A stretch of DNA of 64,000 nt from Gammaproteobacteria bacterium (GCA_029246545.1 JAQWMX010000013.1:31176-95175); one strand, 5' to 3'. Numbered from the stretch's first letter, positions 1-9,800 are shown. Notes: generated by a model not told the origin, from the sequence alone. A program made the numbers and translations.

Positions 1-30
1 GGATTTTGTGAGCATTTGGAATCAAGTTAA
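1..30 (+). CDS. 3' end of an upstream gene, possibly gspK (partial)
   Basis: Nine sense codons followed by TAA run in from the left edge, and the stop overlaps the gspL start by one base (TAATG). Such tight coupling implies an upstream gene of the same operon. In type II secretion operons gspK normally precedes gspL, so gspK is the likely identity, but this rests on position only because the visible residues are too few to recognise. Confidence 0.35.
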   Translation, partial: GFCEHLESS

Positions 31-1124
31 TGAACAGTCATTTGGGTGACATAGCAAATTTTTCTCAAGCCTTAATTTCTACTAAGGATGTGTGTATTTG
101 GGTGCCATCAAAATTAATTGTGGTGCATCATTTGCCTGTGCCTAAAGCTCCAAGGCGCAAATGGTCAGAATTGGTGCCTTGGATGTTGGAAGATAAACTT
201 TTACAAACGCCTGAAGATATGCATTTTGTAATTGTCGGTAAAAGTAAAGATAAACTGACTGTTTATGCCGCTGCTAAAAACCAAATGCAGGAATGGCAAG
301 GCAGCGTGAAGACTTTAGGCTCAGAAAGTTTTCAATTTATTCCAGACTATCTGGCCTTACCCTGGCATTCAGGATTGTTGAGTATAGGTAAACGTGATGA
401 GCATTACTTAGTACGCTACGGCGAGTATGAAGGATTTTCGACGAACGCAGAATTAGCTTGGCACATGATAGAAGATATATTACAAGAATCAGAAACCCCG
501 TTGAGTTTATCGATAAGCATGCCAATTGATGAGTTACCTGAAGGGATTCCAGAAGAGCTAATTGACAAAATTGAAATAAAACATCTAGAAATTGATTGGC
601 AACAATCCAGCTTTCCTAAAAATGCTAATTTGCTGCAAGGTGAATTCTCTCTTGGGCCTAACTCATACGGTTTAATGTCATGGTTAAAAACAGCTGCATT
701 GTTGGTACTAGCACTTATTTTGAGTTTCGCTACTTTGAATATAGAAAATAATCGATTGGAAGATGAAATCGTTTACTTAGGAGAGCAAAACCGTTCTGCT
801 TTTTACAGCTTATTTCCTGGCCTTACAATACGGGCAGGTGATATCCGTGCAACTGTAGAGACTTATATTTCTAATCGCTTCAGGCAACGAGAAAGTTTAG
901 AAAGTGAAGCTATGCAAACTTTAACAATATTGGATAGTGCCATGTCAGAATGTGACTGTGAAATAAAGGGCATAAGGTGGAATAATAAAAGTTTGGAATT
1001 AATATTACCGCAATCTTTAATAAGTGTGGTTGAGCAGTTAGATTTTGATGGATATAGAAAACAGATCAATACCGAGCCTGGAGATAATATTAGGCTAACT
1101 CTGAACCAGGAGTATGGGCGATGA
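30..1124 (+). CDS. gspL: Type II secretion system protein GspL
   Basis: GspL is the bitopic inner-membrane protein that links the cytoplasmic ATPase GspE to the GspM/GspC platform. The 364-residue product has a cytoplasmic N-terminal half, one hydrophobic helix at about residues 216-236, a coiled-coil-like stretch after it and a ferredoxin-like periplasmic tail. This matches GspL architecture and roughly its usual length (about 400). It starts inside the stop codon of the preceding gene and its last four bases overlap gspM (ATGA), so K-L-M translation is likely coupled. Sequence identity to well-known GspL proteins is weak; the call leans on architecture plus the neighbours gspM, gspC and gspD. 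Confidence 0.8.
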   Translation: MNSHLGDIANFSQALISTKDVCIWVPSKLIVVHHLPVPKAPRRKWSELVPWMLEDKLLQTPEDMHFVIVGKSKDKLTVYAAAKNQMQEWQGSVKTLGSESFQFIPDYLALPWHSGLLSIGKRDEHYLVRYGEYEGFSTNAELAWHMIEDILQESETPLSLSISMPIDELPEGIPEELIDKIEIKHLEIDWQQSSFPKNANLLQGEFSLGPNSYGLMSWLKTAALLVLALILSFATLNIENNRLEDEIVYLGEQNRSAFYSLFPGLTIRAGDIRATVETYISNRFRQRESLESEAMQTLTILDSAMSECDCEIKGIRWNNKSLELILPQSLISVVEQLDFDGYRKQINTEPGDNIRLTLNQEYGR

Positions 1125-1612
1125 GTGATAAGTTTTTACAGTTTTGGTCAAATTTACAAGCTCGGGAACAAATGACTATTGTCATTGGCAGTACACTCGT
1201 CATAGCAACGGCTCTTTTTTTACTTTTTTCTGGTCTATGGGAGGTTCGTACTTCACTTATTCAAGAGAGAACCGAACTCATTGAAGAAAGAGAATGGATG
1301 CAGGAACAAGTGGTTTTAACAGAGCAGTTAACAAATAACTGCCGGGAAAGTCAGTTTCTAGCATTAGGGAATTCGGAACTGCTCGAATTACTTGCTAGTA
1401 GAAATCAGTTGGTACTAGCAAATTTCAGAGAGAGTTTGATAAATAATGGTACAACTTATTCAATGAGTGTTGAGAGCAATGATGGTAATAGTATTTTAAG
1501 CTTTATCCATCAAAGTGCATGTCAGGGATTTGGTTTGGCAAATGTACAGATAAACATAGGTGATTCAGAGTCCTCATATTCTGGTCAAGTGGAATTCAGT
1601 CATGAAGGTTAA
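1121..1612 (+). CDS. gspM: Type II secretion system protein GspM
   Basis: This is a small bitopic inner-membrane protein of 163 residues. It has a short cytoplasmic start, one membrane helix at about residues 20-42, a charged coiled-coil segment (about 45-68) and a compact periplasmic domain, which is the standard GspM plan. GspM pairs with GspL in the assembly platform. The gene overlaps gspL by four bases and gspC by eleven, consistent with stoichiometric coupled expression. Confidence 0.8.
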   Translation: MSDKFLQFWSNLQAREQMTIVIGSTLVIATALFLLFSGLWEVRTSLIQERTELIEEREWMQEQVVLTEQLTNNCRESQFLALGNSELLELLASRNQLVLANFRESLINNGTTYSMSVESNDGNSILSFIHQSACQGFGLANVQINIGDSESSYSGQVEFSHEG

Positions 1613-2432
1613 TACTCTGCAATTGAGTTTAAATATTATTTTATCAGTGGTTTGTTTGACCTTGATGGTTTTAATGCTTTGGCAATACTTATTCAATACA
1701 GATCAAAATGATCAAGCTGGGATTCAACTGATACAAGCAACAGTAACTTCAGAAGAAAACTATAGTTGGCGCTGGTTTGGGACAAACAATGCATCTACTG
1801 AGCAGAGTATGAGATTGCGGCAGGAAGCCGAAGAACAACTTGCAGAAGCAAGTATCAATGCCGAATTAGTCGGTGTTGTAATGACACAAAATTTTGCTAC
1901 GGCGACAATAAGGGTAAATGGCCAACTGGGAAAAGTTTTTTCAATCGGTGATGAGCTTCAACCAGGTGTAGAACTATTGAATGTAGGTACTTCCAGAGTT
2001 GTTTTGAGAGAGCGAGGTAGAGAAGTGCAATTAACAATGAGAAAGCCGGATGAAATGCCAGTACAACTAAGCAATCAATTAAGAGCTAATGTTAGTAATT
2101 CAGCATTACTTCAAGATGGATTTTCGCTGGCTAACATGTTTGATGCTCTACCAGTGCAGTTAGACAATGCCGCTACGGGTATTCAGCTGGGAGGTATTTC
2201 TGAAGAAATGCTGTCTCTTAGTGAGTTGCAAGATGGCGATGTAGTGATTCAAATTGGCGAGACCTCAATGGATGAATTGATGTCAAATCCGGGTCAATGG
2301 ATGAGCTATACCACTGAGACAACTTTGCCAGTGACTGTCATGCGAAATGGGCAGGAAACTACTTTATTTGTGAATGCTTTTAGTTTGTCCGCAAGAATAT
2401 TACCTAATTTAACTAGCGAGTTGATGCAATAA
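1602..2432 (+). CDS. gspC: Type II secretion system protein GspC with PDZ domain
   Basis: GspC connects the inner-membrane platform to the GspD secretin. I chose the ATG at 1602 over an upstream in-frame start because it places a short cytoplasmic segment before the membrane helix (about residues 8-28). An HR-type domain follows (about residues 83-150, with the GKVFSIGD and VVLRERGRE stretches), then a C-terminal PDZ domain (about 185-265). The product is 276 residues, normal for the family. It overlaps gspM by 11 bases and abuts gspD. GspC usually opens a gsp operon; here it follows gspLM, so the gene order is rearranged. Confidence 0.85.
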   Translation: MKVNTLQLSLNIILSVVCLTLMVLMLWQYLFNTDQNDQAGIQLIQATVTSEENYSWRWFGTNNASTEQSMRLRQEAEEQLAEASINAELVGVVMTQNFATATIRVNGQLGKVFSIGDELQPGVELLNVGTSRVVLRERGREVQLTMRKPDEMPVQLSNQLRANVSNSALLQDGFSLANMFDALPVQLDNAATGIQLGGISEEMLSLSELQDGDVVIQIGETSMDELMSNPGQWMSYTTETTLPVTVMRNGQETTLFVNAFSLSARILPNLTSELMQ

Positions 2433-4322
2433 ATGAAACAAAGTCATTTTAAATTATTAGTACTCTTTATAGCGCTTACCTTTTCAGCTTTATTGCGGGC
2501 ACAGGAACAAGCCAGCATAAATTTCCGTGATGCTGATATAAATACATTGATAGAAAGTGTTGCAGAAATTACTGGCAGGTCTTTTGTAGTAGATCCTCGC
2601 GTTCGTGGCAACGTCACCATTATCGCTCCAAATACAATAGATGCCGATATGCTTTACCAAGCGTTTTTATCAGCGCTTCAGGTGCAGGGATTTCAGGCAG
2701 TAGATGATGGAGCCATCGTCCGTATAGTGCCGTTTAACCAGGCCTTTGGTGTGATGGGTGGTGGTGATAATGAAATCGAAACTAGATTGATTAAAGTTGA
2801 ATATGTCGATGCCCAAGGATTAGCCCCAGTTATCAGGCAAGTGATTAGCACAAACGCAAGAGTTCAGGCTTTTGCCGAAAGTAATTATCTAGTGGTTTCA
2901 GATATTCGTTCTAACGTAGAAGAAGTAGTGCGTATGATTGCAGAAATGGATCAGCCTTCTGAGGCGGAAATCGAAGTAATCAACCTCGAGAATATTTCAG
3001 CAGGAGAAGCGGTTTATATTGTAGAAGAGCTACAACAAATTCAAGAACAAGGTTTATCGATTGTTGAAGACACTTTAAATAACCGCGTCATAATTTCTGG
3101 TCCCAGTTCTTTGCGCTTAGCGTTTAGGAATATGTTGAGATCCCTGGATATTCCGAATGAACGTGAATCAGGCGTTGCAGTTATTAATTTAAATTATGCA
3201 AGAGCACTTAGTTTAAAACCTATTTTAGATAGCATGATGCAATCAGAAACTTTTTTGATGTCTGCTGGTGAGAGTGATGGAGGAGAAACAGGCCAGGGCC
3301 AAGGTTCTTATCGTGTGGAAGTAGATGAATCGAATAACGCCTTAGTCATTGCTGCTTCACCTAGTGTGCTTCGGGAAATAAGATCGGTCATTGCACAATT
3401 AGATATTCGTAAACCTCAAGTGTTGATCGAGGCCGTGATTGCCGAAGTTTCACGAGATCAGGCACAAAGAATGAGTGCCCAATTAATTTATGCAGATCAA
3501 CAAGCAGGCGGTTATTTAACTCAGTTTGATAACCTGCTTACTACCATCATCGGAGTTGGCAGTGGCGAGCTTGAATCTACTTCTGATACTGCGACTGCAG
3601 CACTTAGTGCTGTCCAGGGTGTAGCTATTGGTGGAGGAGATTTCGATTCTGCTGATGGTAGCGGTTTTGGTTTATTAATACAGGCATTAGAAACTGATAC
3701 CAGTACAAGAGTATTGTCGACTCCTTCCATTGTTACGCTGGATAATGAAGAAGGCTATATAGCTGTAGGTACTGAAGTGCCATTTATTACCGGTAGCTTC
3801 ACTTCCTCTAACAATAACGCCAGCAACCCTTTCCAGACTATTGATCGTGAAACAGTTGGTATAGAACTAACAGTAACTCCGCAAGTAAGTGAAGGCACCT
3901 TAGTACGTCTTACAATACAGCAGAAATCATCAAGCTTGCTGGCTACGCCTGCTCAGTTAGGTACAGCGGATGTTGTTACTGCAGAGCGTGAAATTACGAC
4001 GAATGTGTTAGTGGAAGATGGTCAATTTCTTATATTGGGTGGCCTAATGGATGATCAATACGAGAATATAGAATCCAGAGTGCCTATTCTCGGCAGTATA
4101 CCTTTGTTGGGCCCGTTGTTTCGCTCAACTAGTAATGGGGATGATCAAGGTGTATTAATGGTTTTTATTCGTCCAACGATTATTCGGGATAGCCAAAGTG
4201 CTAATGATTTATCTGCAGATCGATTTCAGTATTTGATTAGCCGCGAATTGGAAGTTAGTGATGAAGATGAAGAATCCACACCGTTTAGCGAAAGTATTGA
4301 AGAAATAAGAGATCAAGAATAA
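2433..4322 (+). CDS. gspD: Type II secretion system secretin GspD
   Basis: GspD forms the outer-membrane channel of the type II secretion system. The 629-residue product has a Sec signal peptide ending near residue 23, an N0 domain (INFRDADINTLIE), N1-N3 repeats with typical NNRVIISG and NNALVIAA cores, and a C-terminal secretin domain with VGIELTVTPQV and the final LGGLMDD and RVPILGSIPLLGPLF motifs. No lipobox is seen. The ATG directly follows the gspC stop with no clear ribosome site, so coupling is likely. The acidic tail (about residues 600-629) could be the pilotin-binding S domain. A strong terminator follows. Confidence 0.95.
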   Translation: MKQSHFKLLVLFIALTFSALLRAQEQASINFRDADINTLIESVAEITGRSFVVDPRVRGNVTIIAPNTIDADMLYQAFLSALQVQGFQAVDDGAIVRIVPFNQAFGVMGGGDNEIETRLIKVEYVDAQGLAPVIRQVISTNARVQAFAESNYLVVSDIRSNVEEVVRMIAEMDQPSEAEIEVINLENISAGEAVYIVEELQQIQEQGLSIVEDTLNNRVIISGPSSLRLAFRNMLRSLDIPNERESGVAVINLNYARALSLKPILDSMMQSETFLMSAGESDGGETGQGQGSYRVEVDESNNALVIAASPSVLREIRSVIAQLDIRKPQVLIEAVIAEVSRDQAQRMSAQLIYADQQAGGYLTQFDNLLTTIIGVGSGELESTSDTATAALSAVQGVAIGGGDFDSADGSGFGLLIQALETDTSTRVLSTPSIVTLDNEEGYIAVGTEVPFITGSFTSSNNNASNPFQTIDRETVGIELTVTPQVSEGTLVRLTIQQKSSSLLATPAQLGTADVVTAEREITTNVLVEDGQFLILGGLMDDQYENIESRVPILGSIPLLGPLFRSTSNGDDQGVLMVFIRPTIIRDSQSANDLSADRFQYLISRELEVSDEDEESTPFSESIEEIRDQE

Positions 4323-4342
4323 TATTTTTTGAAAGAAAAAAA

Positions 4343-4366
4343 CGCCACTCTTAGAGTGGCGTTTTT
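4343..4366 (+). terminator. Rho-independent terminator of the gsp operon, probably bidirectional
   Basis: An 8-bp perfect stem (CGCCACTC / GAGTGGCG) with a 3-base TTA loop is followed by five T residues and preceded by a run of A. It lies 20 bases after the gspD stop and also faces the convergent amtB end at 4419, so it can serve both strands. Confidence 0.9.
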
Positions 4367-4418
4367 GTTTCTATCTAAAAAGTTAATAGCTTAGATAGTT
4401 AAGTGCTAAGAAGGGAGT

Positions 4419-5690
4419 TTAGTTGACAAACTCAGGATAGGCTTCTACACCACACTCTGCCAGATCAACACCTTCTGCTTCTTCTTCTTCCGATACTCGG
4501 ATACCCATGACCATTTTGAGTATGAACCAGACAATAAAGCTGGCGCCAAATACCCAGACAAAGATAGTAAGTAAACCAACAAGCTGCCCGGTAACACTAG
4601 CGCCGCCGGTTACACATACTGCCATCACACCGAATATACCAACTACACCATGAACTGACATTGCACCGACTGGGTCATCAATTCTTAATTTATCAAAAGT
4701 GATGATGCTAAATACAACAATGATGCCGCCGATGAGACCAACAATAGTTGAAACCAGAGGGCTTGGAGATGCAGGATCAGCAGTTATTGCAACCAAGCCA
4801 GTCAATGCGCCGTTCAAGATCATAGTTAAATCAGCTTTACCAAACATAAGGCGAGATACGATCAAGGCGCCTATTAAACCGCCGGCCGCTGCAGCATTAG
4901 TATTAAGAAATACATTAGCGACTTCGTTAGCGACACCTATACCACCCAGTTTCAGAGTTGACCCGCCATTAAATCCAAACCATCCCATCCAGAGGATGAA
5001 AGTACCTAAAGTAGCCAATGGCATATTGGCTCCTGGGATTGGCCTAACTGAACCATCGGCAGCATATTTACCTTTACGTGGGCCTAAAATAAGCACACCG
5101 GCAAGAGCAGCAGATGCACCAGCTAAATGCACAATTCCTGAACCAGCATAATCACTGTAATTCAAATCAAACAGTCCAAAAACCGAAGCGCCACCCCAAG
5201 TCCAACTACCTTCGAGAGGATAGATCAAACCTGTCATGACAACGGCAAATGCAAGGAATGCCCAGAGTTTCATGCGTTCCGCGACGGCGCCAGATACAAT
5301 CGACATGGCCGTTGCAACGAAGACAACCTGGAAGAAGAAATCAGATGCGCCTGAATACTCGGCCATATCAGCAAAACCTGCTTCAGCAGAGGCTGCTAAT
5401 ATTGCAGCAGTAGCTGCGTCATCCATTTCGGCAACAGTTGTTATGCCACTTAGGAAAATGCCACCGTCATACATAATGGCATATCCACAAACCATGTACA
5501 TGGTGCAAGCGATTGCAAACAAGGACACGTTTTTAGCAAGTATTTCTGTTGTGTTTTTAGAACGAACCAATCCCGCTTCCAACATTGCAAAGCCGGCGGC
5601 CATCCACATAACTAAGGCACCAGTCACCAAGAAATAAAAAGTATCCATGGCGTACTGAAGTTCAAAAATATAATCTAAGTTGTTTTCCAT
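4419..5690 (-). CDS. amtB: Ammonium transporter AmtB
   Basis: This is a trimeric inner-membrane ammonium channel of 423 residues with about 11 membrane helices. The two pore histidines are visible in GIVHLAGASAAL and MSVHGVVGIFG, and the C-terminal cytoplasmic tail ends with the acidic SEEEEAEG region that interacts with PII. The start has a strong AGGAGGG site six bases upstream. It lies 53 bases downstream of glnK on the same strand, forming the classic glnK-amtB nitrogen operon controlled by the sigma54 promoter at 6187-6203. Unlike E. coli AmtB, no cleaved signal peptide is obvious. Confidence 0.95.
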   Translation of the reverse strand: MENNLDYIFELQYAMDTFYFLVTGALVMWMAAGFAMLEAGLVRSKNTTEILAKNVSLFAIACTMYMVCGYAIMYDGGIFLSGITTVAEMDDAATAAILAASAEAGFADMAEYSGASDFFFQVVFVATAMSIVSGAVAERMKLWAFLAFAVVMTGLIYPLEGSWTWGGASVFGLFDLNYSDYAGSGIVHLAGASAALAGVLILGPRKGKYAADGSVRPIPGANMPLATLGTFILWMGWFGFNGGSTLKLGGIGVANEVANVFLNTNAAAAGGLIGALIVSRLMFGKADLTMILNGALTGLVAITADPASPSPLVSTIVGLIGGIIVVFSIITFDKLRIDDPVGAMSVHGVVGIFGVMAVCVTGGASVTGQLVGLLTIFVWVFGASFIVWFILKMVMGIRVSEEEEAEGVDLAECGVEAYPEFVN

Positions 5691-5743
5691 ACTAAGCCCT
5701 CCTAAAAGCTTGGTATAACAGTGAGTTCAACAAGTTCAATTGC

Positions 5744-6097
<354 letters not shown>

Positions 6098-6186
6098 TTA
6101 GTTTTAGCAGCTATTTCTTGATTGATAATTGGCTGCTGTGTAACAAAGTGTTAATTATTAGCTTCTGAAAGCTGCATTATAGAAAT

Positions 6187-6203
6187 AGCAATCGCTATGC
6201 CAA
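6187..6203 (-). promoter_or_regulatory. Sigma54 (-24/-12) promoter for glnK-amtB
   Basis: The minus strand reads TTGGCATAGCGATTGCT, against the RpoN consensus YTGGCACGRNNNTTGCW. The invariant GG and GC are exactly ten bases apart. It lies about 105 bases upstream of the glnK start, so the transcript would have a leader of roughly 90 bases. This predicts nitrogen-limitation control. Confidence 0.85.
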
Positions 6204-6275
6204 CATTAAAATACTTTTAAAAAACAAATAGTTATGTTTATTTTAATGATTATTGGTTGATAAAGTGGCTAGGAA

Positions 6276-6292
6276 TGCACACCTTTGGTGCG
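6276..6292. promoter_or_regulatory. NtrC-type enhancer site
   Basis: The stretch TGCACACCTTTGGTGCG matches the palindromic NtrC consensus TGCACC-N5-GGTGCA at ten of twelve defined positions. It sits about 75-90 bases upstream of the sigma54 promoter, a normal enhancer distance. It is also about 260 bases upstream of the second amt gene, so it might serve both directions, but no good sigma54 promoter is seen on that side. The rest of the 6098-6553 intergenic region holds nothing else I can name. Confidence 0.7.
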
Positions 6293-6553
6293 ATTACTGT
6301 AGTAAATGCTCTCAAAAAGGTTGGTTTAATTTTCGGTCTGAATTTGAATAGAATGTTTTTAAAGTTAGCTATGGCTATTTCAGAAAATGAAACAGCCAAA
6401 ACTCTTGTCTTTAGAACAGCCTTTACTTTATGCTCTATCTTACATTTGCTTTAACAGTTTTTAGTTTTATAGTTCTAAGAATGGAGCATGGCTAGACTAT
6501 CTAAAACACCTATCAATTAAATTAGAATAAAAATGATTCTGAAGGGGAAAATA

Positions 6554-7846
6554 ATGAGGAATATATTTAATCCAAGCTTATTGATACTGGGTCTTATAAT
6601 GTTGCCAGGTTTTAGCTTTGCTCAGGAAGTCGATGGAGCAGATACTGCCTGGATAATGACTTCTACCGCCTTAGTTCTTTTTATGACTATCCCAGGTTTG
6701 TCACTTTTCTATGGTGGACTTGTTAGAGTTAGAAATGTTCTTTCAGTATTAATGCAATGCTTTGCAATTACTTGTGTAGCTTCAATTGTTTGGTTGGTAT
6801 GTGGATATAGTTTAGCCTTTGGTGAGGGAAATGCCTTTATTGGTGACTTTAGTAATGTGATGTTTGCTGGTATTCAAGAAGACACAGTTTCTGGCACTAT
6901 TCCAGAATCTGTATTTGCATTATTTCAAATGACTTTCGCGATTATTACACCGGCACTCATTTTTGGTAGTTTTGCTGAGCGAGTGAAATTTGGCTCTGTT
7001 ATGTTATTTAGTATCCTTTGGTTGCTATTGGTTTATGTCCCAATTACTCATTGGGTTTGGGGCGGCGGATGGCTAGGCTCTATGGGCTTACTGGACTTTG
7101 CTGGTGGAACAGTTGTACATATTACAGCTGGCGTAGCAGCACTGGTTTGTGCTCTTACCATAGGTACTAGAAGTGGCTTTGGTAAAACGCCAATGCCACC
7201 ACATAACATGACGATGACTGTTACAGGTGCAGGTATGCTCTGGATAGGTTGGTTTGGTTTTAATGGAGGTAGCGCCTTGGCGGCTAATGGTGATGCGGGT
7301 ATGGCGATGCTAGTAACTCACATTTCTGCAGCGGCGGGTTCAATTGCCTGGATGATGATGGAGAAAATTAAATTTGGTAAGCCATCAGTGTTGGGTATTG
7401 TTACCGGAATGGTAGCAGGCCTAGGCACTATCACTCCTGCCTCAGGTTTTGTTGGTCCTGGCGGAGCGCTTGTTATTGGGTTATGTGCTGGTGTAGTTTG
7501 TTTTTTCGCCACTCAGTATTTAAAACAGGTATTGAAAATTGATGATTCGCTTGATGTTTTTCCAGTGCATGGTGTTGGCGGAATGCTAGGTACATTTTTT
7601 GCGGGCATATTTGCTTCTGCCGGCTTAGGTGTTTTTAGTGGTCAAGGTTATAACGAAGGTATGACAATGGGTTCCCAAGTTGGTGTTCAATTTGTTGGAA
7701 TAATAAGTACTGTCGTTTATACAGCACTTTTAACATTCATTATTGTAAAATTTGTTACTGCAATAAATGGTTTCCGAGTTGCTGAAGACGATGAGAATTC
7801 AGGGCTGGACATCGTACTACATGATGAAAAAGGTTATGATCTTTAA
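6554..7846 (+). CDS. amt: Second ammonium transporter (Amt family)
   Basis: This is an Amt/Rh-family channel of 430 residues. The ATG at 6554 is chosen because it is preceded by GAAGGGG at six bases and starts a typical signal peptide (cleavage near FSFAQ), as in E. coli AmtB. Both pore histidines are visible (TVVHITAGVAAL and PVHGVGGMLG). It is divergent from glnK-amtB and clearly different in sequence from that AmtB, so it is an old paralogue and not a fresh duplication. No PII gene is attached. A strong terminator follows. Confidence 0.93.
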   Translation: MRNIFNPSLLILGLIMLPGFSFAQEVDGADTAWIMTSTALVLFMTIPGLSLFYGGLVRVRNVLSVLMQCFAITCVASIVWLVCGYSLAFGEGNAFIGDFSNVMFAGIQEDTVSGTIPESVFALFQMTFAIITPALIFGSFAERVKFGSVMLFSILWLLLVYVPITHWVWGGGWLGSMGLLDFAGGTVVHITAGVAALVCALTIGTRSGFGKTPMPPHNMTMTVTGAGMLWIGWFGFNGGSALAANGDAGMAMLVTHISAAAGSIAWMMMEKIKFGKPSVLGIVTGMVAGLGTITPASGFVGPGGALVIGLCAGVVCFFATQYLKQVLKIDDSLDVFPVHGVGGMLGTFFAGIFASAGLGVFSGQGYNEGMTMGSQVGVQFVGIISTVVYTALLTFIIVKFVTAINGFRVAEDDENSGLDIVLHDEKGYDL

Positions 7847-7912
7847 ACCTATCTTTAACAACTCTTATTAACTTTGTCCAAAATTCATTCTAAACTTTGG
7901 ATGTAAAATTAT

Positions 7913-7944
7913 AAATTGGGAAGCTTTAGCTTCCCAATTTTTTA
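7913..7944 (+). terminator. Rho-independent terminator after the second amt
   Basis: A long nearly perfect palindrome (AAATTGGGAAGC paired with GCTTCCCAATTT, loop about four bases) runs into a T-rich tail. It lies 66 bases after the amt stop and only 12 bases before the birA ATG. Confidence 0.85.
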
Positions 7945-7956
7945 TCTATAAATCTT

Positions 7957-9012
7957 ATGCATTTTGAATTACTCAAATTACTTGCGGATGGTAAATTTCA
8001 CTCTGGTGAAGATCTTGCGACTATGCTCGAAGTTAGTCGAACATCTATTTGGAATATGGTTTCAAAGATTGAGAAGTTAGGCCTTGAATTGCATTCAGTA
8101 AAAGGCAAAGGATACAAACTTCTCGAACCGTTAAACTTACTAGAACAAGAAAAAATATTTAAATTTATTCCTGCAGATTCAAAAGAGAAAATTCAAGACC
8201 TTCAAATATTTCAAAGTATTGCTTCAACCTCGACCCATGTTATGGAGCTTTCACGAAAAGGTGAATTAAGCTTAAGTGAAAAGAAAATATTTGTATGTAT
8301 AGCTGAACAACAAACTGCGGGCAAAGGTAGAAGGGGAAGGCCTTGGGTTAGCCCATATGGGCACAATCTTTATTTTACTATTGCGCGCGAGTTCAATGCG
8401 GGAATTAGCGAACTTGAAGGGTTGAGTTTGGTTATTGCATTAGCTGTTACTAGAGTGTTGGGGCGAAAGCAGGTTCAAGGATTGGGTATTAAGTGGCCCA
8501 ATGACATTCTCTGGCAGGGTAAAAAACTCGCGGGAATATTATTGGAAATTTCTGGAGATCCAACTGGTCTCTCCCAAGTGCTTATTGGACTAGGTTTGAA
8601 TGTCAGTGCAAATCCCGATTCAATGGTAGATGTAGATCAAGCATGGGTGGACTTAAAAACTATTTCTGGCAATGTTCCTGACAGGAATGAAGTTATGGCA
8701 GATTTAATTGTTGAGATTGCTAAGGTGATCGACGAATTTGAAGAAAAAGGTTTTACTACTTTTAAAAGTGAGTGGGATAATAACGATGCGCTACGAAATC
8801 AAGAAGTGGAATTAAAGACGCACAGTAATCAGCCGACTGGAATTGTGGGCAAAGTATTGGGCGTTAATAACCAAGGAGCGCTGTTGTTACAAACAAAGGA
8901 TGGTGAAGAAACATTTCACGGTGGTGAATTGTCGCCGAGGATAGTTGAGAAAAAGCAAGGCCAAGAAAATCAAGTGCAAGGAAGGCAAGAGAAAGGAAGT
9001 GAGTCTCTATGA
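7957..9012 (+). CDS. birA: Bifunctional biotin-[acetyl-CoA-carboxylase] ligase / biotin operon repressor
   Basis: BirA attaches biotin to the BCCP subunit of acetyl-CoA carboxylase and, in forms with a DNA-binding head, represses biotin genes. The 351-residue product has an N-terminal winged helix (about residues 1-60), the biotinyl-AMP loop GKGRRGRPW, the KWPNDI motif and a C-terminal SH3-like domain. The last 20 or so residues are an extra charged Gln/Glu/Lys tail. The ATG lies almost directly after a terminator and has no clear ribosome site. It overlaps coaX by four bases. Confidence 0.93.
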   Translation: MHFELLKLLADGKFHSGEDLATMLEVSRTSIWNMVSKIEKLGLELHSVKGKGYKLLEPLNLLEQEKIFKFIPADSKEKIQDLQIFQSIASTSTHVMELSRKGELSLSEKKIFVCIAEQQTAGKGRRGRPWVSPYGHNLYFTIAREFNAGISELEGLSLVIALAVTRVLGRKQVQGLGIKWPNDILWQGKKLAGILLEISGDPTGLSQVLIGLGLNVSANPDSMVDVDQAWVDLKTISGNVPDRNEVMADLIVEIAKVIDEFEEKGFTTFKSEWDNNDALRNQEVELKTHSNQPTGIVGKVLGVNNQGALLLQTKDGEETFHGGELSPRIVEKKQGQENQVQGRQEKGSESL

Positions 9013-9800
9013 ACATACTTGAAATAGATGCTGGTAATACTCGTATAAAGTGGCGCTTAATAGAATATAAAAAACAACAAAAGAAAAAAATTCATTCTGG
9101 TGATGCTTTGGCTCAAAACCTGATAGATGAATTACCTCAAGATTTTTGCCGGCAGCTTCTCGAATTAACTAATAAAAATATTAAAAAAATAAGCGTATCA
9201 AATGTACGAGATGTAGGCTTTGCCAATGCTCTATCTTCTTTTTGTGAAAAGCATTTCTCAGTAAGCGTTAATTTCGCTCTTGTTAGTTCAGAACATGCTG
9301 GATTAACGAACGCCTATCAAAATTTTGAGACTTTAGGCGTGGATCGTTGGTTAGCCATGCTGGCTGCCTGGGATTCTGCGAAATCAGCAATTTGTATTGT
9401 AGATTGTGGTAGCGCAATTACCATAGATTTAATAAGTGCTGAGGGCCAGCATGAAGGCGGCTATATAGTACCCGGTTTGCAAACGATGCAGCGTAGTCTA
9501 GGGGATCAAACGGTAAATTTAACATATCAACCTGAGTCGATTAGTAACCTTGAGCCCGGTAAAAATACAGTAGATGCTATAAACCATGGTGTCTTAAATA
9601 TGGTGTTGGGAATGTTGGAAAAGGTAGATCAAAAAAGGAGGACAGATAAGGCCGTAGATAGGAGTTGGTATTTGTGTGGTGGTGACGCAGCTACTCTTTC
9701 CAAATTTATTAAATGGGAACATGAAGTTAAGCCAGAATTAGTTATGGACGGTCTAGTAATTGCCTGTGTTTATTCGGAAGATGGTGATCAAGTTAAATGA
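9009..9800 (+). CDS. coaX: Type III pantothenate kinase
   Basis: This enzyme catalyses the first step of coenzyme A synthesis, phosphorylating pantothenate in the cytoplasm. The 263-residue ASKHA-fold product shows the N-terminal phosphate motif DAGNTRIKW, the LGVDRWLAM motif, and the DCGSAITIDL and GGYIVPGL motifs. These belong to the type III family and not to the CoaA type. It is coupled to birA upstream and the SPOR gene downstream by ATGA overlaps; a birA-coaX pair is common in gammaproteobacteria. Confidence 0.95.
   Translation: MNILEIDAGNTRIKWRLIEYKKQQKKKIHSGDALAQNLIDELPQDFCRQLLELTNKNIKKISVSNVRDVGFANALSSFCEKHFSVSVNFALVSSEHAGLTNAYQNFETLGVDRWLAMLAAWDSAKSAICIVDCGSAITIDLISAEGQHEGGYIVPGLQTMQRSLGDQTVNLTYQPESISNLEPGKNTVDAINHGVLNMVLGMLEKVDQKRRTDKAVDRSWYLCGGDAATLSKFIKWEHEVKPELVMDGLVIACVYSEDGDQVK

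Noticed and set aside
6257..6454. 65-residue plus-strand reading frame between glnK and the second amt
   Set aside because: It overlaps the NtrC-like site, has no ribosome site and an unremarkable composition, so it is probably non-coding regulatory DNA.
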